This document shows positions 38,363 to 46,820 of a stretch of DNA of 64,000 nucleotides, one piece after another. How positions within the stretch are numbered: position 1 is the stretch's first letter; each line of letters opens with the position of its first letter. Made by a program: the position numbers and the translations under genes. The notes under the pieces were generated by a model. That model saw nothing but the letters and a program-made list of their open reading frames with translations. It was not told the origin of the DNA and did no database searches. Location: contig VAWY01000135.1 of the NCBI GenBank assembly GCA_005888335.1, positions 20,401 through 84,400 on the forward strand, read 5' to 3'. The DNA comes from Actinomycetota bacterium (GTDB taxonomy: Bacteria > Actinomycetota > Thermoleophilia > Solirubrobacterales > Solirubrobacteraceae).

Positions 38363-40471
38363 CTACCGGCGCCGGTTGCGCCGGCGTGCCGTCCGGTGAC
38401 GAGCCTTCTTGTGCCGGCGCGCCTTGGCCTTGGCCTTCGGCTTCGCCGCGGCCTCCCGGCGCGGCGAGATCGCCGGCTCCGTCGGGCAGATCCCCGGCGG
38501 GCAGACCCACACCTCCGAGTGTGGCTTGTAGAACCCGGCGTCCGGCGAGCCGGGCCAGTTGCGGCGGTTGAAGTCAACACCGAGGGCGCCCGTCTTCTCG
38601 TCGCGGAACGACCGGTCGTAGCTGAGCTTGCCCTCCGGCGAGATTTCGACCGTGAACAGGCGGTGGTCGCCGTCGACGCCGGTGCGCGACACGAAGTAGT
38701 CCGAGAACGCGAGCCGGTACGGAACGCCGTTCTGGTCCACCGAGTGGTTGTCCAGGGCCGCCCAGTGCGGGCCGCCCGTCGTCGGGTCGTGCACGACGAC
38801 GCTCGAGACGAGCGTCGGGCAGTCGGCCACCTGCTCGCCGCGGGCCAGCCTCTTGAACAGCTCGATGCCGCTCAGGTCGTAGCCGCCGCTGTGGATGCCG
38901 CGCGACAAGTCGCAGAGCACGTTTCCGCTCTGCGCGGCCCGCACGAGCCGCGAGATGTCGACGTCGTAGACGAGCTTCGCCTGGCCCTGGTCGAAGTAGT
39001 TGTCCGAGATCGGCAGGCGCCCCTGCACCGACCGGAAGAGCAGCCGGTTGTTCGGGGCGACCTGATGCCACGCGCCGCCTGCGCATCCCCCGGGCTCCTG
39101 GAGGAACTCGTTCTCCGGCGCGCCCCCGAGCACCTCGGACAGCCCGTCGTTCCAGACCTGCTTCCACGCCTTCGACGCGTCGCCCTTCAGCTGCGCCACG
39201 TCGGACGCGAAGAAGATCCCGCCGCCGCACATCGAGCCGGCGAAGACGCCCTTGGACTCCAGGCCGCCGCGGTAGCGCGTGGCGTCCGGCCACGTCTTGG
39301 CGTCCTCCATGATCCCGTACTGCTCGTGGGCACGCTGGGCGGGCTCGACCGGCCCGTTGGGCATGTGCGACACCGACAGCAGCTTCGGGTGCGCCGGGTC
39401 GGCGGTGTCCCAGGTCCGGACCGTCGGGCGGAACGCGTACTTGTCCGCTGTCTTGATCGGATCGAGCACGATCTCGCGCGGCTCGGCGTAGTCGGCGGTG
39501 ATCAGCCGGTGCAGGTCCTGGCGGATCTGGATGCCGTGCGGATTGGCGCAGGTCCCCAGCGGGCGCGCCTCACGCGTCGAGCACGGCTCGGGCACCCCGC
39601 CGGCGTTGCCGCCGCCGATCCCGCCGACGTTCCCGGCCGGCGTCTCGGACTCGAGCACGAGGCCCTTCTCGGGGTCCGGCTTGAACACCACGGCTTCGCC
39701 GGGCGAGCCGCCGAAGTTCGACTCGGGGCCGCCCATGTACGTGCCGATGAACCGGCCGTCGCCCACCGCGTCGTACGCGTCGGGGATCGTCCCGCCCGGC
39801 GTCTCCTGCGGGGCGATGATGTTCTTGAGCTTGAGGTTCGGGATGTCCGACGCGTCGAGGATGAACGTCGAGTCGTTGTAGAGGCCGCCCGCGACGATCG
39901 GCTGGCCGTCGAGCCACTCGTACTGCATGTGGTGCGCCTCGGTCTCGACGCCCCAGGGCAGCGGCAGCTGGACGAAGTTGACGACCTTGCCGTAGTCGGG
40001 GTTCTCGCTGCCATCGACGTTGAGCTTGCGCTCGTCGATGACCTGAAATCCGTCCAGGCCCGGGACGAACTGCGGCTGGAGCAGATCGAGCAGGCCTTGC
40101 GGGTTGACGGTCGCGTTGGCCGCCAGCTCGCCCGCCTCCTTGCCGTAGACGTCGCCGCCGTTCTGCTTGGCCGACCAGACGACCAGGTACTCGGGCTTGG
40201 CCAACGGGTCGGGGCGCTTGCCCGCCGCGACGGCTTCCTTCCATGCCGCGAGCGCGGCGTCGCGGCTCGCGATCGCGCCCTCGGCGTCGTTGTTCTGGAC
40301 CGACGTCGTCGTCGACGCCCGGCTCAGCGTGTTGCTCAGCCACTGGGGGTCGACCGGAAGGTCTCCCGGGTCCGGTGACTGCGCCGCGGCGCCGTGCGCG
40401 GCCGCCAGCGCCGCGAGCAGCGCAGCGCCGGCCGCAAGCGCCGACGCGCGGCGCCTTCGTGCCCCTGCCAT
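38363..40471 (-). CDS. Secreted SBP56/methanethiol-oxidase-like beta-propeller protein
   Basis: This 702-residue exported protein has a signal peptide (ALAAGAALLAALAAAHGAAA). Its body follows the layout of selenium-binding protein 56: EYLVVW, then FVQLPLPWGVETEAHHMQYEW (SBP56 has ELHHSGW), GLYNDSTFILDASDIPNLKL, CANPHGIQIRQDLHRLITAD and TWDTADPAHPKLLSV. Bacterial members include the copper-dependent methanethiol oxidase. It is longer than SBP56 (about 470) and ends in a Lys/Arg-rich tail (KPKAKAKARRHKKARH). The ATG at 40471 has GGAGGT five bases upstream. The CopC-CopD fusion directly downstream fits a need for copper. Substrate identity is inferred only. Confidence 0.6.
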   Translation of the reverse strand: MAGARRRRASALAAGAALLAALAAAHGAAAQSPDPGDLPVDPQWLSNTLSRASTTTSVQNNDAEGAIASRDAALAAWKEAVAAGKRPDPLAKPEYLVVWSAKQNGGDVYGKEAGELAANATVNPQGLLDLLQPQFVPGLDGFQVIDERKLNVDGSENPDYGKVVNFVQLPLPWGVETEAHHMQYEWLDGQPIVAGGLYNDSTFILDASDIPNLKLKNIIAPQETPGGTIPDAYDAVGDGRFIGTYMGGPESNFGGSPGEAVVFKPDPEKGLVLESETPAGNVGGIGGGNAGGVPEPCSTREARPLGTCANPHGIQIRQDLHRLITADYAEPREIVLDPIKTADKYAFRPTVRTWDTADPAHPKLLSVSHMPNGPVEPAQRAHEQYGIMEDAKTWPDATRYRGGLESKGVFAGSMCGGGIFFASDVAQLKGDASKAWKQVWNDGLSEVLGGAPENEFLQEPGGCAGGAWHQVAPNNRLLFRSVQGRLPISDNYFDQGQAKLVYDVDISRLVRAAQSGNVLCDLSRGIHSGGYDLSGIELFKRLARGEQVADCPTLVSSVVVHDPTTGGPHWAALDNHSVDQNGVPYRLAFSDYFVSRTGVDGDHRLFTVEISPEGKLSYDRSFRDEKTGALGVDFNRRNWPGSPDAGFYKPHSEVWVCPPGICPTEPAISPRREAAAKPKAKAKARRHKKARHRTARRRNRRR

Positions 40472-40542
40472 GCGTTACCTCCGGTTCGTGGTCTTCGATC
40501 CAGCCCGGCTCCCGCGCCGGGATGGATCAAACACCATAAACC

Positions 40543-40560
40543 CTACCGACTTAGTAGGGA
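40543..40560 (-). promoter_or_regulatory. Shared operator-like motif CTAC-N-G-N-CTT-NN-TAGG, site 2
   Basis: The plus strand reads CTACCGACTTAGTAGGGA, an inverted repeat with CCCTAC/GTAGGG arms around a 7-base centre, 72 bases upstream of the SBP56-like start. It matches the site at 25884-25901. On the minus strand it is followed by TATGGT, a possible -10 element. It also overlaps the stop of the zinc-ribbon ORF. Confidence 0.5.
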
Positions 40561-40769
40561 AGGGCTTCGGCGAGCAGCAGGCGCAGCGACTGCGCCCCGC
40601 TCAGCGCGACCGTCCGTGCGTGCCCGCAGTGGCGGCAGCGGCAATCCACCGCCGCCTCGCTGCCCGTTCCCGCGGGCCGCCAGTCGACGGCGTGGAGGCA
40701 GAGCGGGCAGGCAAGGGCGGCCTCGACGAGGCAGTCCGGGTCGGTCTCGAAAAAGCTTGCCTGCTCCAA
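40551..40769 (-). CDS. Small zinc-ribbon protein, start uncertain
   Basis: The minus-strand frame ending in a TAA at 40551 encodes a short protein with two CxxC knuckles, ACPLCLHAVDW and CRCRHCGHARTVAL, followed by a helical tail (GAQSLRLLLAEALPY). No ATG or GTG is found in the plausible region. The TTG at 40769 (LEQASFFETDPDCLVEAAL) is the only standard start and has GGAG three bases before it; the real start may lie further upstream. The function is unknown; a zinc ribbon suggests nucleic acid or protein binding. The region 40770-40895 has no other visible gene. Confidence 0.5.
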   Translation of the reverse strand: MEQASFFETDPDCLVEAALACPLCLHAVDWRPAGTGSEAAVDCRCRHCGHARTVALSGAQSLRLLLAEALPY

Positions 40770-40895
40770 AATCTCCGTCAGGAAAGCGGATCTCTCCGTG
40801 CGCGTCGAGGGCCCGCGAGGCCAGAACCACCCAACCGGGGGGATTGTCCGTGCCAAGTGCTGACCCGCGGGCTCGCGCGGTGTCAGAGTGGACGC

Positions 40896-42026
40896 ATGCA
40901 GCTGTCCGACCAGGCGAGCGAGCGACGCGTCGTCGACGTCCACGCCCTCGAGGCGTTCGCCGACCTGCTCTTCGCGCTCGACAGCGGCGAGGCCGCCACC
41001 GGCTTCTACGGCCGGCTGTGCGAGGCGACGTGCCGGCTGGCGGCCATGGACCGGGCGGTGATCTTCCTCTACGACGAGGCCCTGCGGCGCGTCCGCGCGG
41101 TCGGCACGCACGGCATCGACATCGAGCGCTTCGCCGACGTGCATGTCACGCTCGCCGACGCGCCGATCGCCGAGCGCGCGCTGCGCGAGGACAAGGTCCT
41201 GGAGATCACCGGCAACTTCACCGTCCACCTGCCGCCCGAGGCGATGGGCTTCCTGCGCGACGCGCGCCTGGTCTGCACCCCGATGGCCGCCGCCGGCCGC
41301 TGGCCCGGCGTGATCCTGTCCGACCGCGCCGACGACCGCCCGCTGACCGACGGTGAGCGCCACCTGCTGTGGACGCTGGGCAAGGTCGCGGCGCTGGCGG
41401 CCAGCGCGCGCGTGGCCACGCGCGAGTCCGAGCGCGCCCGCGCGCTGCAGGACCGCATAGACCTCGCGCGCGAGATCCACGACGGCGTGATCCAGCGGCT
41501 GTTCGGCCTCTCGCTGGCGCTGTCGGCCGAGGCGGACCTCAGCCGCGAGGAGCGCCACCGCTGCGCCCAGGAGATCCAGGAGGCCCTCGCCGACCTGCGC
41601 ACCGCCGTGCAGCGCCCGCTCGGGCGCCCGTCCGAGCACCGCCCGACGACGCTGCTCGAGGAGGTCCGGCGCCTCGAGCGCGAGCACCCCGAGCTGCGCG
41701 TCGAGCTCGACGCCGCGCCCGGCGTCGCGGTCCCGCCGCATCTCGAGCCGCTCGCCCAGTCGGTGCTCGCCGAGGCCCTTCGCAACGCGCTCAAGCACGC
41801 CGAGCCCACGCGCGTCGGCGTCCGGGTCTCGCGCGACGACGGCGCGCTCGTGCTCGAGATCGTCAACGACGGCGTGAGCGCCGGCACGACGCGCCGGACG
41901 GGCATGGGGCTGCGGCTCGCCGCGTTCGAGGCGCTGCAGAATGGCGGCGTGATCGAGTTCGGGCAGTACGACACCGACGAGTGGCGCGTGCGCCTGCTCG
42001 TCCCCGCCCAGGAGGGACACCAATGA
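40896..42026 (+). CDS. GAF-domain sensor histidine kinase (NarL/HisKA_3 type)
   Basis: This 376-residue soluble kinase has no transmembrane segment. Residues about 20-175 are a GAF domain (CRLAAMDRAVIFLYDEALRR), followed by a HisKA_3 dimerisation region with the phosphoacceptor in LAREIHDGVIQRLFGLSLAL (His near 195), then a HATPase domain with the N-box (LAEALRNALKHAEPTRV) and a G-box ending GMGLRLAAFEAL. It would autophosphorylate in response to a cytosolic or redox signal and pass phosphate to the response regulator encoded by the next gene, whose ATG overlaps its TGA. Confidence 0.92.
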   Translation: MQLSDQASERRVVDVHALEAFADLLFALDSGEAATGFYGRLCEATCRLAAMDRAVIFLYDEALRRVRAVGTHGIDIERFADVHVTLADAPIAERALREDKVLEITGNFTVHLPPEAMGFLRDARLVCTPMAAAGRWPGVILSDRADDRPLTDGERHLLWTLGKVAALAASARVATRESERARALQDRIDLAREIHDGVIQRLFGLSLALSAEADLSREERHRCAQEIQEALADLRTAVQRPLGRPSEHRPTTLLEEVRRLEREHPELRVELDAAPGVAVPPHLEPLAQSVLAEALRNALKHAEPTRVGVRVSRDDGALVLEIVNDGVSAGTTRRTGMGLRLAAFEALQNGGVIEFGQYDTDEWRVRLLVPAQEGHQ

Positions 42027-42658
42027 GCGTCCGGCCGGTCCGCATTCCCGCCGACGGCGCCCAGCGGCGCCTGCGGGTCCTCGTGGTCGACGACCACGAC
42101 GTCGTCCACTGGGGCTTTCGCCTCATGCTCACCGAGCAACCCTGGGTCGAGCGCTGCCTCAGCGCGCGCAGCGGCGCCGAGGCCGCGGCGCTCGCGCTGC
42201 GCTTCGAGCCGCACGTCGCGCTCGTCGACCTGTTCATCGGCGAGGAGTCGGGCGCGGAGATCTGCGAGCGCCTGCGCGAGCAGTCGCCGGCCACGCGCGT
42301 CCTGCTCATCTCGGGCGCGGGGCGGATCTCGCCGAGCGCCGCGCGCGCCGCGGGCGCCTCGGGCTTCGTTCCCAAGGAGTGGCCGGCCCAGGAGATCGCC
42401 GAGGCTGTGCACATGATCGGCCGCGGGATGACCGTCTTCCGCGAGGTCGACGAGCCGCCCGCCAACCGCCTCTCCGAGCGCGAGCAGGAGGTCCTCGAGC
42501 TCATGGCCTCCGGCGCGACCAACCGCGAGATCGCCGAGTCGCTGCATCTCTCGCCGTGGACCGTCAAGGAGTACACCGGCGGCCTGTACCGCAAGCTCAG
42601 CGTGCGCAACCGCGCCGAGGCCGTGCAGCGCGCGCAGCGCCTCGGCCTGCTGACCTAG
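42023..42658 (+). CDS. NarL/FixJ-type response regulator
   Basis: This 211-residue protein has a receiver domain (acidic pair VVDDHD near residue 23, phospho-acceptor Asp near 69 in VALVDLFIGEES, conserved Lys near 118 in GFVPKEW) and a LuxR-type helix-turn-helix (LSEREQEVLELMASGATNREIAESL, then the recognition helix TVKEYTGGLYRKL). It is coupled to the kinase by an ATGA overlap. It is followed by a strong hairpin and then the fatty-acid synthesis operon, which might be a target but need not be. Confidence 0.94.
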   Translation: MSVRPVRIPADGAQRRLRVLVVDDHDVVHWGFRLMLTEQPWVERCLSARSGAEAAALALRFEPHVALVDLFIGEESGAEICERLREQSPATRVLLISGAGRISPSAARAAGASGFVPKEWPAQEIAEAVHMIGRGMTVFREVDEPPANRLSEREQEVLELMASGATNREIAESLHLSPWTVKEYTGGLYRKLSVRNRAEAVQRAQRLGLLT

Positions 42659-42686
42659 CGGCGAGCTCTCCCCCCGGGCGGGCCGT

Positions 42687-42711
42687 GATACCCCCCGAGG
42701 TGGGGGGCATC
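42687..42711. terminator. Hairpin after the two-component system
   Basis: CCCCCC (42691-42696) and GGGGGG (42702-42707) form a 6-bp stem with a 5-base loop, extended by GAT/ATC at the outside across an A-C mismatch. It lies 30 bases after the response regulator stop and 50 bases before fabD. It probably terminates the two-component transcript. No T-tract is present. Confidence 0.5.
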
Positions 42712-42760
42712 GGCCGCCGAAACCCGCGAAGGCGGCGCCCGCTGTGCTCAGGTGGTCGCC

Positions 42761-43624
42761 ATGCCGAACGACGCCCCCACCGCCGTCCTGTTCCCCGGGC
42801 AGGGCAGCCAGGAGCCCGGGATGCGCGACCTCGTCGCCGCCGAGGCGCCCGAGCTGCTCGACCGCTGCGTGGAGCTGGTCGGCGAAGACCCGTTCGCCCG
42901 CGTGGCCGACAGCACCCGCTTCGCCCAGCCGGCGATCTTCTCTGCGAGCGTCGCCGGCTGGCGGCGCGCCGCCGACCATCTCGACCTGCCGGTCGCCGTC
43001 GCGGGCCACTCGCTCGGCGAGTTCGCCGCGCTCGTCGCCGCCGGCGCGATCGACGCGCTCGACGCCCTCGAGCTCGTCGTCCTGCGCGGCCGGCTGATGG
43101 CCGACTCCGGCGAGCGCGCCGGCGGCGGCACGATGCTCGCGCTGCTCGGCGTGTCCGACGACGACGCCGCTCGGCTCGCCGCCGCACACGGCGTGTTCGT
43201 GGCCAACGAGAACGCGCCCGGGCAGGTCGTGCTGTCGGGCGCCACCGACGGCATCGCCGCCGCCGCCGAGGCCGCCCGCGCCGACGGCCTGCGCGCGATG
43301 GAGCTCGGCGTGGCCGGCGCGTTCCATTCGCCCCAGATGGACGCGGCCGTCGCGCCGTTCGCGGCCGCCCTCGACCGCGCCACCTTCCGCGCCCCGGCCG
43401 TGCCGGTCGTCTCGTGCTCGACGGCCGAGACGATGACCGACCCGCGCCGCGACCTCGCCGACGGGCTCACGCGGCCGGTGCGCTGGACCGCCACGATGCG
43501 CGCGCTCACCGAGCGCGGCGCGCGGCGCTTCTTCGACGCCGGCCCGGGCCAGGTTCTGGCCAAGCTCGCCAAGCGCACCGCCCCGGGCGCCGAGATCGCC
43601 CGGCTGGAACTCGCCCGTGCCTGA
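42761..43624 (+). CDS. fabD: Malonyl-CoA:ACP transacylase
   Basis: This 287-residue transacylase loads malonyl groups onto ACP. It shows FPGQGSQEPGM at the start, the nucleophile in AGHSLGEFAAL (Ser near 90), the Arg in LRGRLM and the catalytic His in GAFHSPQM. The ATG at 42761 follows AGGTGG and is preferred over a GTG at 42752. It leads a nine-gene operon for type II fatty-acid synthesis. Confidence 0.95.
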   Translation: MPNDAPTAVLFPGQGSQEPGMRDLVAAEAPELLDRCVELVGEDPFARVADSTRFAQPAIFSASVAGWRRAADHLDLPVAVAGHSLGEFAALVAAGAIDALDALELVVLRGRLMADSGERAGGGTMLALLGVSDDDAARLAAAHGVFVANENAPGQVVLSGATDGIAAAAEAARADGLRAMELGVAGAFHSPQMDAAVAPFAAALDRATFRAPAVPVVSCSTAETMTDPRRDLADGLTRPVRWTATMRALTERGARRFFDAGPGQVLAKLAKRTAPGAEIARLELARA

Positions 43625-44606
43625 GCTCGCGCCCCTCACCACCAACGGCCATCGCGCCGTCGCGCCCACGCGCCGAGCCGGCATCGCCGGGATCGGCCGC
43701 GCGCTCCCCGAGCGCGTCGTCGCGAACGAGACGATCGCCGCGCGCATCGGTGTCGACGGCGCCTGGATCGAGCGGCGCACCGGCATCCGCGAGCGCCGCC
43801 ACGTCGTCGAGGAGCGCGTGAGCGATCTGGCGACCGCGGCCGGCGCGGCCGCCCTGGCCGACGCGCGCCTCGCCGCCGGCGACCTCGACCTGGTGCTCGT
43901 GGCGACGATGAGCTCGGACGAGATCCTGCCCAACACCGCGCCGCTGGTCGCGCACGCGCTGGGCACGAACGCCGCGGCGGCCGACGTCGGCGCCGCGTGC
44001 ACGGGCTTTCTGTCCGCGCTCGCCCTGGCGAGCGGCTACATCGAGGCCGGCCGCGCCACCCACGCGCTCGTCATCGGCGCCGAGGCGCTGTCGCGCTTCA
44101 CGGACTTCGACGACCGCCGGACCGCCGGCCTGTTCGGCGACGGCGCCGGCGCGGTCGTGCTGTCCGCGGGCCGGGGATCGGTCGGCCATGTCGTGCTGCG
44201 CAGCGCCGGCGAGCACGCCGATTTCATCGTCGCGCCGCGCGACCCGGCGCTCATCAGCATGAAGGGCCACGAGACCTTCCTCGTCGCGGTGAGCAGCCTC
44301 AGCGAGGCGACGCTGGACGCCTGCCGCGCCGCCGAGGTCGACCCGGCGGACGTCGACCTGTTCGTCTACCACCAGGCCAACCGGCGGATCCTCGACGCCG
44401 TCGCCGAGCGCCTCGGGCTCCAGCGCGAGCGGGTCATGGACGCGATCGGCGACCTCGGCAACACGTCCGCGGCGAGCATCCCCCTCGCGCTGTCCCTCGC
44501 GGCCGATCAAGCGCGCCTGGCGCCCGGCAGCCGGGTGCTCGTCGGCGCGATGGGGTCCGGATTCACCTACGGAGCAGCACTTCTCGACTGGGAGAACGGG
44601 TCATGA
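43617..44606 (+). CDS. fabH: 3-oxoacyl-ACP synthase III
   Basis: This 329-residue condensing enzyme starts elongation from acyl-CoA and malonyl-ACP. The catalytic triad is visible: Cys in VGAACTGFLSAL, His in FVYHQANRRIL, Asn in DLGNTSAASIPLAL. It starts with GTG at 43617, overlapping fabD by eight bases. The first 20 residues are a non-conserved extension, and a later start near VAPTRRAG is possible. Confidence 0.94.
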   Translation: MPELAPLTTNGHRAVAPTRRAGIAGIGRALPERVVANETIAARIGVDGAWIERRTGIRERRHVVEERVSDLATAAGAAALADARLAAGDLDLVLVATMSSDEILPNTAPLVAHALGTNAAAADVGAACTGFLSALALASGYIEAGRATHALVIGAEALSRFTDFDDRRTAGLFGDGAGAVVLSAGRGSVGHVVLRSAGEHADFIVAPRDPALISMKGHETFLVAVSSLSEATLDACRAAEVDPADVDLFVYHQANRRILDAVAERLGLQRERVMDAIGDLGNTSAASIPLALSLAADQARLAPGSRVLVGAMGSGFTYGAALLDWENGS

Positions 44607-45343
44607 CGACGACGAACGGACACGAAGGCTGCGCGCTGGTCACCGGCGCCTCGCGCGGGATCGGCGCGGCGGTCGCCGCCGCGCTCGCCGAGGACGGCTG
44701 GCCCGTGGGCATCGGCTACCGCTCCGACGAGGCCGGCGCCCGCCGCGTCGCCGAGGCCATCACCGCCGCCGGCGGGACGGCCGCGCCCGTCGCCGGCGAC
44801 GTCGCCGATCCCGAGGCCGCGCCGCGGATCTTCGACGAGCTCGAGGAGCGCTTCGGCCCCGTGCTCGTGCTCGTCAACAACGCGGGCGTGCGCGCCGACG
44901 GCCTCGCCGTCCAGCTCGAGGACGACGAGTGGCAGCGGGTGCTCGACACCAACCTTTCGGCCGCGTTCCGCCTGACGCGTCGCGCCGTCGGCACGATGGT
45001 CCGCAAGCGCTTCGGGCGCGTGGTCAACATCGCTTCGGTCGTCGGCCCGAAGGCCAACGCCGGCCAGGCCAACTACGCGGCCTCGAAGGCCGGCCTCATC
45101 GGCTTCACCCGCACGGTCGCCGTCGAGGTGGCGCGCCGCGGCGTGACCGTCAACGCGGTCGCCCCGGGCTTCATCGAGACCGACATGACCGAGGACCTGC
45201 CGGCCGGCGTGCTCGACGCCGTTCCCGCGCGCCGGGCCGGCCGGCCCGAGGACGTCGCGGCGTGCGTGCGCTTCCTGGCGTCACCGCAGGCCGCGTACGT
45301 GACCGGAACGACGCTGACCGTCGACGGCGGACTCAGCGCCTGA
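44603..45343 (+). CDS. fabG: 3-oxoacyl-ACP reductase
   Basis: This 246-residue short-chain dehydrogenase reduces 3-oxoacyl-ACP with NADPH. It has the cofactor motif TGASRGIGAAVA, VNNAGVRAD, the catalytic Ser-Tyr-Lys (NIASVVGPKANAGQANYAAS followed by KAGL) and PGFIETDM. The ATG at 44603 overlaps the fabH TGA. The position between fabH and acpP is the usual one in bacterial fab clusters, which favours FabG over other SDR enzymes. Confidence 0.94.
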   Translation: MTTTNGHEGCALVTGASRGIGAAVAAALAEDGWPVGIGYRSDEAGARRVAEAITAAGGTAAPVAGDVADPEAAPRIFDELEERFGPVLVLVNNAGVRADGLAVQLEDDEWQRVLDTNLSAAFRLTRRAVGTMVRKRFGRVVNIASVVGPKANAGQANYAASKAGLIGFTRTVAVEVARRGVTVNAVAPGFIETDMTEDLPAGVLDAVPARRAGRPEDVAACVRFLASPQAAYVTGTTLTVDGGLSA

Positions 45344-45369
45344 CAGACCCCGACCAAGGAGGACACGAC

Positions 45370-45618
45370 ATGCCCGCCACCGTTACCGCCGAGCAGGTCG
45401 AGACCGTCGTCTACGACGCGCTCGTCGAGCTCGGCCCCACCCGAGACCAGCTGACCCGCGACGCGACGTTCGAGTCGCTCGACGTCGACTCGCTCGACCT
45501 CGCCGAGCTGAGCCAGGTCGTCGAGGAGCACTTCGGCGTGCGCCTGAAGGGCGACGACGTCGCGAAGATCAAGACCGTCGGCGACGCCCTCGACCTGATC
45601 ATCGCCCGCGCGGCATGA
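45370..45618 (+). CDS. acpP: Acyl carrier protein
   Basis: This 82-residue carrier protein has the phosphopantetheine attachment serine in DVDSLDLAELSQ near residue 40. It is acidic and helical, with EEHFGVRL in helix III. A very strong ribosome binding site AAGGAGG lies eight bases before the ATG at 45370. This is the only unlinked start of the operon core, consistent with the high demand for ACP. Its stop overlaps the fabF start. Confidence 0.96.
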   Translation: MPATVTAEQVETVVYDALVELGPTRDQLTRDATFESLDVDSLDLAELSQVVEEHFGVRLKGDDVAKIKTVGDALDLIIARAA

Positions 45619-46820
45619 CCCGGCGCGTCGTCATCACCGGGGTGGGCGCCGTCACGCCGCTCGGCGTGGGCGCCCGCACCCTCCATCAGCGCTGGACCGC
45701 GGGCGCCTGCGGCATCGATGACGGCGAGGGCGCCTGCACGGACTTCGACCCGACGACCGTGATGTCCGCCAAGGAGGCGCGGCGCTCGGATCGCTTCACC
45801 CAGCTCGCCGTCGCCGCGTGCGACGAGGCGCTCGGCGACGCGGGCTGGGACAGCGAGCTGCCCTACGCGCCCGAGCGCGTGGGCTGCGTGCTGGGCACCG
45901 GCATCGGCGGCATCGGCACGCTGGAGGCCAACCACGTCACCTTGCTCGAGCAGGGCCCCGAGCGCGTCTCGCCGCTCGCCGTCCCGCTCATGATGAGCAA
46001 CGCCGGCGCCGCGGCGCTGTCGATGCGCCACGGGCTGCGCGGGCAGGTGTACGGGATCGTCTCCGCGTGCGCGGCCGGCGCGCACGCGATCGGCGCCGCG
46101 GCGCGCATGGTGACCGCCGGCGACGCCGACGCGGTCGTCACCGGCGGCTCGGAGGCCGCGCTGACGCCGCTCGCCCGGGCCGCGTTCGCGTCGCTGGACG
46201 CGACGTCGACGAGCGGGATCTCGCGCCCGTTCGACAAGCGGCGCGACGGCTTCGTCATGGGCGAGGGCGCCGCCGTGCTCGTCCTCGAGGACGCCGAGAA
46301 GGCGGCCGCGCGCGGCGCGACCGTGCTCGGCGAGGTGCTCGGCTACGGCGCGACGTCGGACGCCTACCACCTCACCGCGCCCGACCCCGAGGGCACCGGC
46401 GCGGCGACGGCGATCCGGGTGGCGCTCGAGGACGCCGGCCTCGAGCCCGGCGACATCGACTACGTCAACGCGCACGGGACGTCGACGCCGCTCAACGACC
46501 GCTCGGAGACCGCGGCCCTGAAGGCCGCGCTGGGCGCCCGCGCCCACGAGATCCCCGTGTCGTCGACGAAGTCGGCGATCGGGCACCTGCTCGGCGCGGC
46601 CGGCGCCGTCGAGGCGGCGGCGACGGTGCTCGCGCTGCGCGACCGCGTGGCGCCCCCGACGCTCGGCTACGGCGAGCCCGACGAGGGCCTCGACCTCGAC
46701 TACGTCCCCAACGCCGCGCGGCCGCTGACGCCGCGCAACGGCCGGCCGCCCGTGGCGCTGTCGAACTCGTTCGGGTTCGGCGGGCACAACGCGGTGCTGT
46801 GCCTGGGAGGTGCGTCATGA
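45615..46820 (+). CDS. fabF: 3-oxoacyl-ACP synthase II
   Basis: This 401-residue elongating condensing enzyme has its nucleophilic Cys in IVSACAAGAHAIG near residue 152, the two His in NAHGTSTPLND and IGHLLGAAGAVEA, and the terminal SNSFGFGGHNAVL. It begins RRVVITGVGAVTPLG, typical of FabF, and overlaps acpP by ATGA. Together with FabH, FabG, ACP and FabI it gives a full elongation cycle apart from the dehydratase, which is probably the MaoC protein further on. Confidence 0.95.
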   Translation: MTRRVVITGVGAVTPLGVGARTLHQRWTAGACGIDDGEGACTDFDPTTVMSAKEARRSDRFTQLAVAACDEALGDAGWDSELPYAPERVGCVLGTGIGGIGTLEANHVTLLEQGPERVSPLAVPLMMSNAGAAALSMRHGLRGQVYGIVSACAAGAHAIGAAARMVTAGDADAVVTGGSEAALTPLARAAFASLDATSTSGISRPFDKRRDGFVMGEGAAVLVLEDAEKAAARGATVLGEVLGYGATSDAYHLTAPDPEGTGAATAIRVALEDAGLEPGDIDYVNAHGTSTPLNDRSETAALKAALGARAHEIPVSSTKSAIGHLLGAAGAVEAAATVLALRDRVAPPTLGYGEPDEGLDLDYVPNAARPLTPRNGRPPVALSNSFGFGGHNAVLCLGGAS

